A DNA stretch of 64,000 nucleotides, from NCBI GenBank assembly GCA_963920635.1, contig OY987303.1, positions 52,885,223 to 52,949,222 of the forward strand, written 5' to 3'. The notes beneath the pieces were generated by a model. It was not told the origin of the DNA, ran no database searches, and was given only the letters and a program-made list of their open reading frames with translations. This stretch comes from Pseudeuparius sepicola. Taxonomy: Eukaryota > Arthropoda > Insecta > Coleoptera > Anthribidae. A program made the translations under genes and the position numbers. This document shows, piece after piece, positions 34,553 through 45,717 of the stretch (position 1 is its first letter; each line of letters begins with the position of its first letter).

Positions 34553-35214
34553 CAGGATCTTTAGATATGTCCAAAATACATGTTTTCCACTCAAATTTCT
34601 ATGATGTATGCCCACAAATTAAATTCGAAGTTCTGCCACTTTCGTAAGACAAACATGGTTGTCCTATTTAACTGAACTTCTGATGGCAAACATGGCCGAC
34701 GGTACTTAACGGTGACAGTTATCGATATTGTTTTCGGAATCATGGCCTACTGCCTGGCTTCAAAATATTTAAAATATTAGAAATTTCACATTTAAGTGGG
34801 TTTAATTAGGTGTTGTGATGCATGGTTGTATTCGTAATTTTTTGCTCTATCCAATGGTGGTAAAATCCAATATGGCCGCCATAAGAAAATCGAAATTTGG
34901 TTATGAACACCTCAAGATCCAATAGGCAGAGAATTTTTCAGAACAGTGCATTCGAAAGCCCTTACCTAATTACGTAATTCCACCAAATTTCATTCAATTC
35001 CGTTTGATATTAAAAAAGTTACGGACAAAATAAAAAAGTGGAAGTTTTCAGTTTTTTCAGGTTATTTATTTAGTAACCACGTGAGCTATGTCAAATTTCT
35101 TTACAGATTCTTGAAACACATCAAAATGCGCAACTTTTGTCTAATTTAACCAACCTTGTAGCTCTTACTGTTTCAAAAATACCAATGGTGGGCATTTTGA
35201 AAGTGAACACCCTG
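34553..35214. mobile_element. Possible TA-flanked element with weak ends
   Basis: CAGGATCTTTAGATATGTCC at the left and AAAGTGAACACCCTG at the right have the expected orientation and TA flanks, but arm complementarity is poor. It could be two unrelated ends. Confidence 0.3.
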
Positions 35215-35525
35215 TATAGGAAAAAATGTCATAAAAATTATGATGAGTATTCCCCCTTAAAATGTGGATGAACTTTTTTAAGTTCAATATAATTTGTTTA
35301 CTGAATCAACAGGTTGTATTGTTGTATACAAATTTGGACTATGGGGAAATGCAACCATATTTTAAGGGCGAATATTCATCATCATTTATAACATTTTTTT
35401 CTTTGCCGCAAAGGTTTCATTTTCGAAAAAAAAAAGCATGAAAAGTGCAACATTGGAAGTTTCAAGGTCGAATATAAATCATTGAAATTGTGACAATGAG
35501 CAGATTTCAAATATCTAAAAATATA

Positions 35526-36132
35526 CAGGGTGTTTCATTTAAAAAGAACATATGTTTGGTTTGGCGCCGTTTTTTTAAACTATCTGAAACTTTTTTCCTA
35601 ACCTCAAATATATAGAGGCGGTGTAAAAATATACGTGATCACATAAACTTACTTTCCTTTTCCTTTGATCGAAATTGTGGTTTTAAAGGAATACCATCAT
35701 AAGATTTCACCTCTCTGGAGTGCAATAATTATTATAAGACAAGTAAATATTTGATTTGCCTACTATTTAAAAAAATGTCGTTTGCCTTGATTTCTTAATG
35801 TGGTAGTTTTTGAGATCTTGTTTTAAATGTAATGTATCCAAGAAAAACTGTGAAATTTACTTATCACTTTCGTGAACTTCACCTTTGTGAGAACCGCGTT
35901 TTCTCCAACTCCTCCACTAACTCCTCTAATAACTCAATCCGCGAACATACTGTAGAAATAATAAAATGTGTTAAGTTTCTCTTAGGTGTAGTCAGAAAAA
36001 CTGCTAATTGGCTATCGGTATAAAAAAATCGCAGTCGACCGTGAATTTGCATTTTGAAGATAGTAGGAAGGTCATAAAGAAGCTGTTTTTTTTTTAAGGT
36101 TTTTTTGTATAGGCTTAAAAGTAGACACCCTG
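35526..36132. mobile_element. 607-bp TA-type MITE with short terminal repeats
   Basis: CAGGGTGTTTCATTTAAAAAG at the left and CTTAAAAGTAGACACCCTG at the right are imperfect complements. TA is present on the left (35524-35525) but not clearly on the right. No gene is inside. Confidence 0.5.
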
Positions 36133-36149
36133 TTTGTTTAGTCCTCATA

Positions 36150-36640
36150 GAAGCATCTATAGAGCAGCAGCTTGCACAGGGGCCACATAGTCACTATTAC
36201 TTCTTGTTTCGCCCACTTGCCGATGTTTATTTTATATTATGAGCGCATCTCGGAACCCCTGCACTTTTTTAAGGGTAACGGTGGAAAAGCACCCGCACCA
36301 GATGTGACCCGAGATTTACGACCTTACGTGAACGAAATGCAGAAGTTTTTTTGCCGTCTCTTTCTACCTCACTACACCTGGTATTTCATTCGGGATGTTC
36401 TGCCCCTCCCCCCCGTCTACGGCCCTGGATACTCGGAAACCCCTCCCCGTGTCTGTCGATACAAAAAGGATCTGCACTTTGTTTACACAAGTAACGACAT
36501 GGCGTGGAAATGTCAATACACGCCCTCGAGCCCGGGTTGTTTCGTCCTTTTGTCCTTATTCTTACGAGGGCTGTAGACTAGACACCCCCCTTTCACGCGT
36601 GATAAATTTTGGGGAATTTTCAAGACCGGGGTAACGGTAA
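36150..36640. promoter_or_regulatory. GC-richer unique segment
   Basis: Many CpG and C-rich tracts (CCCCTCCCCCCCGTCTACGG near 36404). A 134-codon plus-strand frame crosses it (36172-36576) but resembles no family I know, and an overlapping frame is also open, so coding is doubtful. It could be a regulatory island. Confidence 0.25.
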
Positions 36641-36936
36641 TCTATGTTATATTCCGGGTTGGAGTTGGAAATTTATGACGGATTTATTCACACTCCCATA
36701 TTGCGTTTTATCTTTAACTGGGAGAGGAGTCGAGATGATAAAATTGTAGTATCAGAGAAGTAGGATTTTATTCGCGCATTTTTCAAAAGGCATTATAATT
36801 ATTGCAATGGAAAACTTGGTGCTATTCGAAAAATGGTTTAGATATTTTGTTTTCTGGCGATGATACAGAAAATTCACTGTTTCTGGACAATTTCTTTAAA
36901 TGGGAAATGAAGATGTATTTTTATAGATAGAACACA
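36641..36936. other. Non-coding spacer
   Basis: AT-rich. Nothing recognised. Confidence 0.4.
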
Positions 36937-36938
36937 TA

Positions 36939-38876
36939 CAGTGTGACCCATTTGTTTTGGGGTCAGTCTGTAAAAAGTGTATCAATCGTGCGATTTGGCT
37001 GATTTTTTTTTTAATTGTAGAGCTCGATGAACTGCACATTTTGAACAAAAATTGCCTGGTTCGCATAAAATCCAAAGCCTACTATGACCGTTTTTATGAG
37101 CAAAATTTTAAGAAACCATATTAGCGTTTTTTTTTTGAAAAAATCTGTGTGCGCCAATGGATTTAGCACCCCTCGAAATGGGTATGTACAAAATTTCATC
37201 AAAATATTTCAAGTAATAACGATTTTGTAGAAAAATTAAAAATGCAGCCAAGGTACGTCTTTATTTTCAAAAATTCAAAGTTGGCCATGGAAAATAATTG
37301 AATTGTTTACTTTTATTAAGTGTCAAACTGTCTAAATTGAGTTCAGAAATTGTTTGTGCTCAATACAATTAATTATCATAATTATGGAATATTTAAGCAT
37401 AAGAGACAAAATAGAAATTGTTCGACTCGTGGGCGACAACGAGCGCTCGGCAGCAGAAGCTGCGGCCGAATTTAACAATAGACACCCAGGTAGATCAGTG
37501 AGTCGAAGTACTGTACAACGTATAAACAATATTTTTGATGAAACTGGATCGATTTCTAAACATTTATTAAAAACTAGGCAAAATGGACGCCGTGGACTTG
37601 TTGAAAATAACAATCAAATTCTGCAATACTTTAGTGACAATCCTCGAAATAGTGTTCGAACGGCTAGTTTAGACCTTCATATACCCAGAGAGAGTATAAG
37701 GAGATGTTTGAGACAAAACAAAATAAAACCGTTTAAGCCAAAATTTTTGCACACCCTGGAACCAGGAGATGAGGAGAGAAGATTAGAATTTTGCTATTGG
37801 CTGCAAGGTGAATATCTCCATAATGGCAACTTTTTAAATGAAATTTTATTCACCGACGAAGCCACGTTTACTACAAATGGTGTAGTATCAAGTCAAAACT
37901 GCCGTCACTGGTCAGCTGAAAATCCAGAGTTTATAATAAATGCAAGGAGACAATATTCACAAAAAATTAACGTTTGGTGTGGAATACTACAAGACAGAAT
38001 AATTGGCCCATTTTTCTTTGAAGGGAATTTGAATGCGGCTGGCTTCTTGAATTTTCTAGAAATTGAATTTAGAAATGCTTTAGATGAGTTACCATTAAGA
38101 TACCGTTTAAATTTAAAGTTACAGTTAGATGGCAGTCCTATTCATAATGCTCGTTTAATCAGAAACTGGCTAGATAATAATTTTGAAAACTGTTGGATAG
38201 GGCGAAATAGTCCTTTCTGTGAGTGGCCACCGAGATCTCCGGACTTAACTCCTTTAGATTTTTTTCTTTGGGGTACACTTAAGCAAAATGTTTATAAGTC
38301 AAGACCCCATAATTTACAAGAACTGCAAGCTAGGATAAACCGTAGTTGTGAGGAAATTACTCCACAGCAAATACGAAATGTAATTTTGAATGTACGCAAG
38401 AGGAACGACAAATGCATTGTAGAAAATGGAGGCTTGGTAGAAGTTACAAAAATTTTATAATTTTAATTGTTTTTATGTTTTGTGTTTATAAGCATAAGGT
38501 TGTATTATTACAATTCAATTATTTTCCATGGCCAACTTTGAATTTTTGAAAATAAAGACGTACCTTGGCTGCATTTTTAATTTTTCTACAAAATCGTTAT
38601 TACTTGAAATATTTTGATGAAATTTTGTACATACCCATTTCGAGGGGTGCTCAATCCATTGGCGCACACAGATTTTTTCAAAAAAAAACGCTAATATGGT
38701 TTCTTAAAATTTTGCTCATAAAAACGGTCATAGTAGGCTTTGGATTTTATGCGAACCAGGCAATTTTTGTTCAAAATGTGCAGTTCATCGAGCTCTACAA
38801 TTTAAAAAAAAATCAACCAAATCGCACGATTGATACACTTTTTACAGACTGACCCCAAAACAAATGGGTCACACTG
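36939..38876 (+). mobile_element. Complete Tc1/mariner-type transposon with ~366-bp terminal repeats
   Basis: TA target duplication lies at 36937-36938 and 38877-38878. The ends are CAGTGTGACCCATTTG and its complement. The terminal inverted repeats span 36939-37305 and 38511-38876 and differ at only a handful of positions by eye (a few substitutions and T-run lengths). They enclose a single intact transposase gene. The near-identity of the repeats and the open frame indicate recent activity. Confidence 0.95.
37384..38460 (+). CDS. IS630/Tc1/mariner-type transposase, 358 aa
   Basis: It catalyses cut-and-paste transposition of the surrounding element in the nucleus. The N-terminal ~110 residues form helix-turn-helix DNA-binding regions (SIRDKIEIVRLVGDNERSA opening, then SRSTVQRINNIF and PRESIRRCLRQ), as in insect transposases with the DUF4817-like leader. 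The catalytic acidic triad is visible as FTDEATF (D158), LQLDGSPIHN (D249) and PPRSPDLTPLDFFLWG (D292). By my count 42 residues separate the last two, a DD42D spacing, unlike mariner DD34D or maT DD37D. The ATG at 37384 was chosen because the frame upstream has no other ATG and homology starts here. The frame is uninterrupted. It sits between near-identical terminal repeats, so it is probably functional or recently so. Confidence 0.93.
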   Translation: MEYLSIRDKIEIVRLVGDNERSAAEAAAEFNNRHPGRSVSRSTVQRINNIFDETGSISKHLLKTRQNGRRGLVENNNQILQYFSDNPRNSVRTASLDLHIPRESIRRCLRQNKIKPFKPKFLHTLEPGDEERRLEFCYWLQGEYLHNGNFLNEILFTDEATFTTNGVVSSQNCRHWSAENPEFIINARRQYSQKINVWCGILQDRIIGPFFFEGNLNAAGFLNFLEIEFRNALDELPLRYRLNLKLQLDGSPIHNARLIRNWLDNNFENCWIGRNSPFCEWPPRSPDLTPLDFFLWGTLKQNVYKSRPHNLQELQARINRSCEEITPQQIRNVILNVRKRNDKCIVENGGLVEVTKIL

Positions 38877-38879
38877 TAG

Positions 38880-39750
38880 AACACAGGATAATAACAGACA
38901 TCTTTAACAAATGGAATTTTGAAAAAGATGCGAATCCACAATGTGTGAGTCATTTCTATAAAATTTTTGTTCGTAGCGCAAGTGAAAAATATCAATAAAA
39001 GACAATTTCCATAGTATCTATACCTACGGGAGGATGATATTCTGCACAAATATCTAGATTTAGAGCAAATAATAAAACAATTGGGTAGATATAATAATAA
39101 CATAATAATAAACTCGTCTTTATTATTTACCAAATGGTACAAAAACTCCTTAAAGTAAGACACAAATGCCCGAACATGCAGATTACTGATGCTCGGATTG
39201 AAGTAAAGACATTATTTATAATACCTTTCTTGAAGCAAAAAATAGTTGATGATTCAAATGAAACTGGTAAGTATTTCATGATTAAGTATTTAGTGGATCT
39301 TATAAGTCCTGAGTTGAAGTCCCACGGTACAAGGCGGCAACTGGGGAACGTAATTTTACAAAGTTAAAGTTTATCAAAACGTACTTAAGATCAACGATAG
39401 CCCAACAGAGACTCAGCGCTCTAAATTTTACTGATATTGTGATACTACAGTTTATATTTTACATCAAAGAAATAACAAAGGATAGAGGGAGAAAGATCAG
39501 AAAGTAAACCTTATCTTTTTGAGTGATGCCACAATTTTACGATGGGGCATATGTCCCACAATGGGACTCAGAAATTGTGTAGTGTGTTGCGTGTTGCCAA
39601 ATTGATATTTCTCAGGATATAACTTATCACAGGTAATATTTGTTTACTTCGGTAAATTTCCGCTAGATGTTGGTTGACTACAAACGTGTGCATTTTGATG
39701 CTTGTGCTCGCCCTCTATCCTTGGTTATTTATCTGAGAATTTTACTGATA
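38880..39750. other. Non-coding; shares a segment with 19.2-19.9 kb
   Basis: 39480-39700 carries CTTTTTGAGTGATGCCAC, GCCAAATTGATATTTCTCAG and TTGGTTGACTACAAACGTG, found in the same orientation inside the interrupted 5S-related repeat at 19095-20165. No gene is recognised. Confidence 0.5.
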
Positions 39751-39756
39751 TTATCA

Positions 39757-39852
39757 GGGAGTTTACCGACAGAAAGGCCAGAAAAGTTAATTTTTATTGA
39801 TGAGGGTAGTTTGCCGACAGAAAGTCCAGAAAAGTTAATTTTTATTGATGAC
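39757..39852 (+). repeat. Two-unit 48-bp tandem repeat, in frame
   Basis: Two copies of a 48-base unit (CCGACAGAAAG and AAAAGTTAATTTTTATTGAT are the conserved parts) are almost identical. They keep frame in an open stretch, giving two copies of a 16-residue GSLPTE.PEKLIFID unit just before a stop at 39864. Coding is not otherwise supported. Confidence 0.75.
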
Positions 39853-39864
39853 ATGAATAAATAA

Positions 39865-40774
39865 CTTATGATACTATACTTACACATAATAGAGTACGCT
39901 TGACAATATTTTTAGTCGCTCTAAAATCGTACTCAATTTACAGTAGATGCACCAACATTACACGTAATAAATAAAACAACGGCTTTTAACCCTTATTTAT
40001 TTATGATAATTAAAGACAAAGTTCCACAATTTTCCCTTAAGCTGAAATCTACAGTTTCGTCGTTTTATTGTCTAGAACGCCAAACGTGGCAACCTGTGTG
40101 CCTGTCAGGAGAAACGGCATTGCAATGTTGCCGGTGCCCGTTTGCAATAATTCGTGGAACAAAGGCAAATTTTACTTTTCTATTCAAATGTCTCTAGCTT
40201 GCCTATAAATATCTATTATTTAAAGTGTTGCAACCTTTGAGCTTTAACTAATGCAATTTGTCACATAAACACTTTTTTATTACGAATGTGTTTATTATTT
40301 TATTGTTCGTGTAGTTATCTTGTTGTGTAGTGTAGGTAAATTATCATGGACAAGGATTACGTGATAGAGTGCCGAAATTCGATGCTCTCATGGATCATCT
40401 AATAATCAGATGTTCACATCTACCGAAATTCGTGGGATAAAACTGCAAATATTTGTATGTTGTAGAAATAGTAAAGTATTATGAGTTATTCTATACGTGT
40501 ATATGCAATCTTTCATTTTAACGCTATTGTAAGGGGCGCCATTGAAAATATGGGCAGCAAAGGCGGCTAAGGCCGGCCCTGGTACAAGGTGGTAGCTCAT
40601 CTAATACGTTTTTGCGGAAATAGCCTGCAAATCAAAACAGAAAACTCTGAGTTTTCGTTATCTCCGGATCGACTGGAGAAGCGGGACGCGTAGGTTTTCG
40701 GAATCGACTGAGACGTAGACGTAGGTAAATAACACGCGCTATTATATTCTATATTCATATAGAATTTGCCACGC
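39865..40774. other. Non-coding spacer
   Basis: No gene or repeat partner was recognised. Confidence 0.4.
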
Positions 40775-40852
40775 TCTGCTACTGGTAAAAATCCCAGACT
40801 TATCAGCAGAAATCACCCGTATAAAATTCAAAGGTTTTTATACGGTCGACGT
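40775..40852 (-). repeat. Fragment shared with the MITE at 51027-51662
   Basis: CCACGCTCTGCTACTGGTAA and AAATCACCCGTATAAAATTC are the reverse complement of 51063-51135. Confidence 0.75.
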
Positions 40853-40859
40853 CGACCTA

Positions 40860-40955
40860 GTCAAGAAGGCAGCCAATAGATCCACGGAGCAGGGGTCTAC
40901 GTTGCTGGAAAATGGTTAACTGACCGAACCCAAATAAATAAGGAAGAAGAAGAAG
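40860..40955 (+). repeat. Possible retroposon 3' tail with (GAA)n
   Basis: A short block ending CCAAATAAATAAG(GAA)n resembles the 3' end of a non-LTR element with its microsatellite tail. I see no reverse transcriptase next to it. Confidence 0.3.
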
Positions 40956-41069
40956 GTGTCGACGTAGGCCAGTTAGGCCAGTATAACCAGTGCCGTGCAC
41001 GGAAATAAGGATTGCGCTTTATTTTACGGATTTTGGTTTTGTGTATAGATTTGTGTGCGGTGTTTTTTT

Positions 41070-41157
41070 GTGTGAAACAAAATTATTGGTTTGCTTTGGT
41101 TTGAATTATTTCAAAGTTTATTTTATTATTATTTTTAGAGCATTTAAATAAAAATTT
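41070..41157 (+). repeat. Dispersed repeat R2, copy 2
   Basis: It shares AATTATTTCAAAGTTTATTT and AGAGCATTTAAATAAAA with the copies at 766 and 48185. It directly abuts the target duplication of the next hAT element, which inserted into it. Confidence 0.7.
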
Positions 41158-41165
41158 TATAAGCC

Positions 41166-42100
41166 CATAGACGTAACTAGGGGGGGCTAGGGGGGGGCTT
41201 AGCCCCCCCTACATTTCTATTAGCCCTCCCTAAAATGTAAAGGATGTGCGAAGATATGCTTCTCGTAAACAGAATAGATCTAACATTCTGACAACGCAAC
41301 GTTACGCAACACGGCGAACACCGCACGCGCCTTTTTAAATTCACCAGTTTCGACGAATCGCTTGCTCTTTCGGAATCTTGCGCCTTGTGCCCCCACAAAA
41401 ATCCAACTGAAATTTAAACGCGCAAGCGAGAGCGAACACACCGTGCCTGCTGCCGAGAGAAAGAGAGACGAGACGGGCGTCGGAGAATGTACTTTTGCTG
41501 TGCCAGACTCTAGACTTTTATTTTGTTATTCATCCAGTGTATTGTTGTTTCGTTATAATATGTACTATGTAAATAATCTTGCATCACAAAATAGCAGACA
41601 TTTCTAACATTTTTTCTCTGGTTTCCACTCGGAAACCTCTACTTTTTCATAATGTTTTTTCTTAAATGAATTAAAGATGATTCAATATTACCAGTAGATA
41701 GACCTATACATTATTTTTTGAAGCCTTAAAATTAACGTTTTTGGGTGTGGCACCTCAAGGGTGGTACAGGGTGATCCAATCAGTAATTTGAAAATATTCA
41801 CTCCAGCTTGTAAATTTGAAGTATTGGGATTTCCCAAGACTAATTTTATGTAATTTTTCTTCAAATTTTTAAAAAATTTCGCCTGCGGCGCATTTTTTAG
41901 AATTATTTTAAATGCCCTTGTTTAAAAAAAGACACAAAAATTGTCCCTCCACCACTCGAAATTAATTCCTATATACCTACGTCACAGAAGTGATCCAAAC
42001 TCGTAGCCCCGACCTACCATTTTACAGAATGACATGTAAAAAATATACCGTTGTATATGTGATCAGCCCCCCCTAAAAATACGACCTAGTTACGTCTATG
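41166..42100. mobile_element. 935-bp hAT-type MITE with exact target duplication
   Basis: TATAAGCC flanks it exactly (41158-41165 and 42101-42108). The terminal repeats CATAGACGTAACTAG and CTAGTTACGTCTATG are perfect over 15 bp and followed by G/C runs, as in the element at 4624-6799. The interior includes a CpG-rich stretch (41280-41480) but no transposase frame. Confidence 0.93.
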
Positions 42101-42108
42101 TATAAGCC

Positions 42109-43212
42109 TAAAGCAAGCGTTTTTTTGCTGTTCCAAGTTAAACAGATTTTTGATCATTGCGATTTCGCTTAGGGAATTGTCACCATTTTTACGTCGTTGT
42201 GTTATGCCAGAGTTAAGCGGAATTCTATCGGAAAATGGAACTTGGAATGAAAATCTCCACCCAGAACACCCGTTTTTAGGCTGAACAATTCATTCCAAAT
42301 CACAACATACAAAGGACGAAAATAAACAACAATAAAAATAGATAGGAATTTTTCGTGAAAATTTCGATTCAGCTTTTTGGACTCGTCGGACAGGCGTTTT
42401 ATACAAGGGTTAAATTGTATTTGCAAGTTAATATTTCAAACCGTTCGAAAGTTATCTCAGAATATTCCTCTCATTCCTACCCCCGTAGCAGTTTAAATCG
42501 AATTTAAACTTATCATAACAGAATTACGTTCAGCAAAACCAGATAATCCAATGCAGAACGAATTACTGACATGCCCTTCGTCCTATATACGACCCCTAAG
42601 CAAAACAAATACAAATCCCCTAAATTTTATATCTCCCGAGCGAGATTTTGAACTTTTAAATCCACGTGTAATTGTGTTGCTAAATAAAAATGCATATTCA
42701 TGCATGTAAAATTGTTACCTACAAAATAAAGGGAAAATCCTATTCATGCTAACGTGCCGTGTGTTCAACAGACAAAGCGTGCTGCAACTGGCAGCTAGGA
42801 AATCTTTTGTGTGGATTACTCTGTGATTCCCCCTTTGTTCCGCAAGGCGTTGAGCCTTCTGACACCTATTAAAAGTGCACAAATCACCCCAGCCTTTTAT
42901 CAGAAAACTGCAATTTTACGATGGGGCATATGTCCAAAATTCGAAACGGATTATGGTGTCACAACTGTGTTGTCCGTGTAGCATTGGGAAGGGCGACAAT
43001 AGAGTAATGTGGTGCTTTTAGGGCCTTTGTTGCCTTCTCCGCATATATTTATAAAGGATTTTACTGTATGGCACGATGCGGTAGGTACATTATCCAGTTT
43101 TCCGTCTCAATATTATTTTTCGAATAAGTCAAAGGCACCACCACTTTTTTATATAAAAGTATGACATTTTCGGAAGATACCCACTTTTTAGTCTAGATAC
43201 TATAGTCCAACA
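42109..43212. other. Non-coding, mostly unique
   Basis: It includes TTTTACGATGGGGCATATGTCC near 42912, also present at 39536. No exon is recognised. Confidence 0.4.
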
Positions 43213-43621
43213 GCCGGCCGCATGATTTCAACTCTCATAAGATTAAAGAATAAGACGTTATGTAAAATGTAGACAGTATATTTCTTTACTTGAAGCGAGT
43301 AGGTTGCCTCAATTAATATGGGCCCGATCATTGTTATTTAAAGAAGTTGTGGTTAATTTTTAGGCAAATCTACTCTCACATGATTATAGAACAAAATAGG
43401 AAAGAAGGCCCATGGAGCAACAATAAAAAAGAGTCCCTTGGTCCTTTAGAAATCCGATAGGCGTATTTTCGGGGCCCCGAAAATCCTGCGGTGTTAAATA
43501 CGGCGCGAAAGACGGGGGCAAGTCTGGACCTCGGGGACGCGAGTTGTGTGCTTCAAGTAAAGAAATATACTGTCGACATTTTACATAACATCTTATGAGA
43601 GTTGAAATCATGCGGCCGGCT
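43213..43621. mobile_element. 409-bp fold-back MITE
   Basis: GCCGGCCGCATGATTTCAAC at the left pairs with GTTGAAATCATGCGGCCGGC at the right. The arms run about 90 bp (to about 43305 and from about 43545) with a ~12-base indel. The loop is GC-rich. Target duplication not resolved. Confidence 0.8.
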
Positions 43622-43864
43622 CTCATACTACTAGATGAGATTGAGCTAGTTCGACTCTGTGACACATTTCTTGGTGACTATGGCCCAGACCCCAAAATCA
43701 CACAATGACACAAAATTGTAGGCAGTATGTTTGGACATTCAATTTAGAGGGGTTGAAAACTTGAAGGGTGAAACTTGATATACTTTTGGTTTGGTGTACC
43801 TTCCTACATTTAATAATAAGATGAATGAGAAAATAGGAAATGAGGTGGGTGCGGTTTTTATTAT

Positions 43865-44697
43865 TTTTTCTACTCCTATGCTAGTAACATACCTATTAAG
43901 TGACGGTTTAGGTTATAAGGAAGTTCATTGTTACGAACACTGATACGTAATGACTGACACGTAATGACTGACCCGTAATAATAGTATATTACATAGCGAG
44001 AGTTGTAAACAGCTTATTACGTATGAGTGGAAAAGTTGCGCACGAGCCGCGCAGCGGCGAGTGCTGTAATTCCACGAGTATGTAATAAGCTTACAACTCG
44101 AGTTTTGTATTATAATTTTTCTTCGACGAAAGAAAAACTATTATAATAGATAAACTATACTTCTGATTATCTGTCAGGCAACAATTAGTATGTTGGTTAG
44201 TTGCTATGGTAACGCGGATGCCGCGCTAATAAGGCACCCGTGATAATTGCGTTTTAATTAAGAACAGATACGTAATTTTTTTTATTACGTGTCAGTCATT
44301 ACATGTCAGTCATTACGTGTCAGTGTTCGTAACAATGAACTTACTTATAACCTAAACCGTCACTTAATAGGTATGTTACTAGCATAGGAGTAGAAAAAAA
44401 TTACATATCTGTTTTTAATTAAAAAGCAATTATTATCACGGGTGCCTTGTTAGCGCGGCATCCGCGTCATCATAGCTTACTAACCAACATACTAATTGTT
44501 GCCTGACATAATCAGAAGTATAGTTTATCTATTATAATAGTTTTTCTTTCGTCGAAGAAAAATTATAATACAAAACTCGAGTTGTAAGTTTATTACATAC
44601 TCGTGGAATTACAGCACTCGCCGCTGCGCGGCTTGTGCGCAACTTTTCCACTATCATACGTAATATGCTGTTTACAACTCTCGCTATGTAATATACT
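43865..44697. repeat. Interleaved inverted repeats, order A-B-A'-B'
   Basis: A (43865-43982) pairs with A' (44282-44397); B (43984-44275) pairs with B' (44401-44697). The four blocks abut with only a few bases between them. Key words: CTAGTAACATACCTATTAAG (A), GCGCACGAGCCGCGCAGCGG (B). B also contains ATTATAATTTTTCTTCGACG. No gene is inside. Confidence 0.85.
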
Positions 44698-44699
44698 TA

Positions 44700-45060
44700 C
44701 TATTCTCGGTCTCTGCTAGGCTACATGTTGTACAAGCAAGATGTTATTATTTGTAATACCTATTTGTCGTTTTGCTTTTTCTCAGCTTCAACACAGAACA
44801 CAGCTGAAACTACTGAGAGACGGAACAAAGAGAAACCACCTATATAGCAACCATAAATAATTTATGAGGCATGATTTTGTGTTTTTCAAATTTTTATAAA
44901 TATCAAGTGGATCCCGACTCCCGACCGACGTGACAATCAGGATCACGGCCTGGGCACTCTCGGCTTTCTGTCAAATCGTATAAGTGGCCAATCTTAAACC
45001 CTCCCTAATCTGTGATCAGGATCGGCTGGAAGGAATGGAGAAACCTAACTATTTTTTACA
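44700..45060. other. Non-coding spacer
   Basis: Nothing recognised. Confidence 0.4.
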
Positions 45061-45545
45061 AGCTTTTATTTAACTTGCAATGTATGTGTTTAGGTCAAAT
45101 CTTGCAAGCTGAATTAGAACCACTTCCTGACATCCGATTGAGCTGAAATTTTGCATACTCCTTTAGTTCCGGTGACAATACAATATGCAATACTCAATAT
45201 TGTAATACTTTCAAAATGGCCGTCGCTCCAAGATGGCGGATAATGTATTTTTTGTAAACCCCCTTAATATGGGTATCAAATGAAAGGGCTTGAAGAGTAG
45301 AAAACGATAAAGTTAGTGACATCACACTAAATTCAATATGGCCGCCGCTCCAACACGGCGGATTAAATTTTATTTTTCCCTAGAAGTAGAACTAAAAATT
45401 TGAAAATAAAATTATGTAATAGTAAAAAATATTTTTAAAAACAAGCTTTTATTTAAATGCTCTGAAAAGAAGAAAATAAACTTTATAATAAATCAAACCA
45501 ATGCAAACCCATAATTTTGTTACATTATACAACTCTGTATATAAT
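45060..45545. repeat. R3 tandem repeat copy joined to reverse R2 copy
   Basis: 45145-45370 matches the R3 repeat at 3385-3760 (GCATACTCCTTTAGTTCCGG, CGCTCCAAGATGGCGGAT). 45423-45545 is R2 in reverse (AAATGCTCTGAAAAGAAGAA, CAAACCCATAATTTTGTTAC). ACAAGCTTTTATTTAA occurs at both 45059 and 45431, which suggests R3 and R2 may be parts of one element. Confidence 0.7.
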
Positions 45546-45717
45546 ATAAAAGCTTGTCGCGAGATTTTCGTGGGTAAATTTCTTTTATAGAAAAATACAA
45601 TTTCTACATTAAATTACTTTCGTCAAGATATATATTATATGGTCGCGAGATTCTCGTGTGTAAATTTTTCTTTTATAGAAAAATGCATTTTCTACTTAAA
45701 ATTACTTTCAAGATATA

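Noticed and set aside
36172..36634. Overlapping 134-codon and 79-codon plus-strand frames
   Set aside because: Two frames are open at once through a GC-rich patch, with proline/cysteine-heavy composition and no recognisable motif. GC-rich sequence with few stops explains this.
43865..44697. CRISPR-like or clustered repeat array
   Set aside because: The repeats are inverted and unequal, not regularly spaced direct repeats, and the DNA is eukaryotic.
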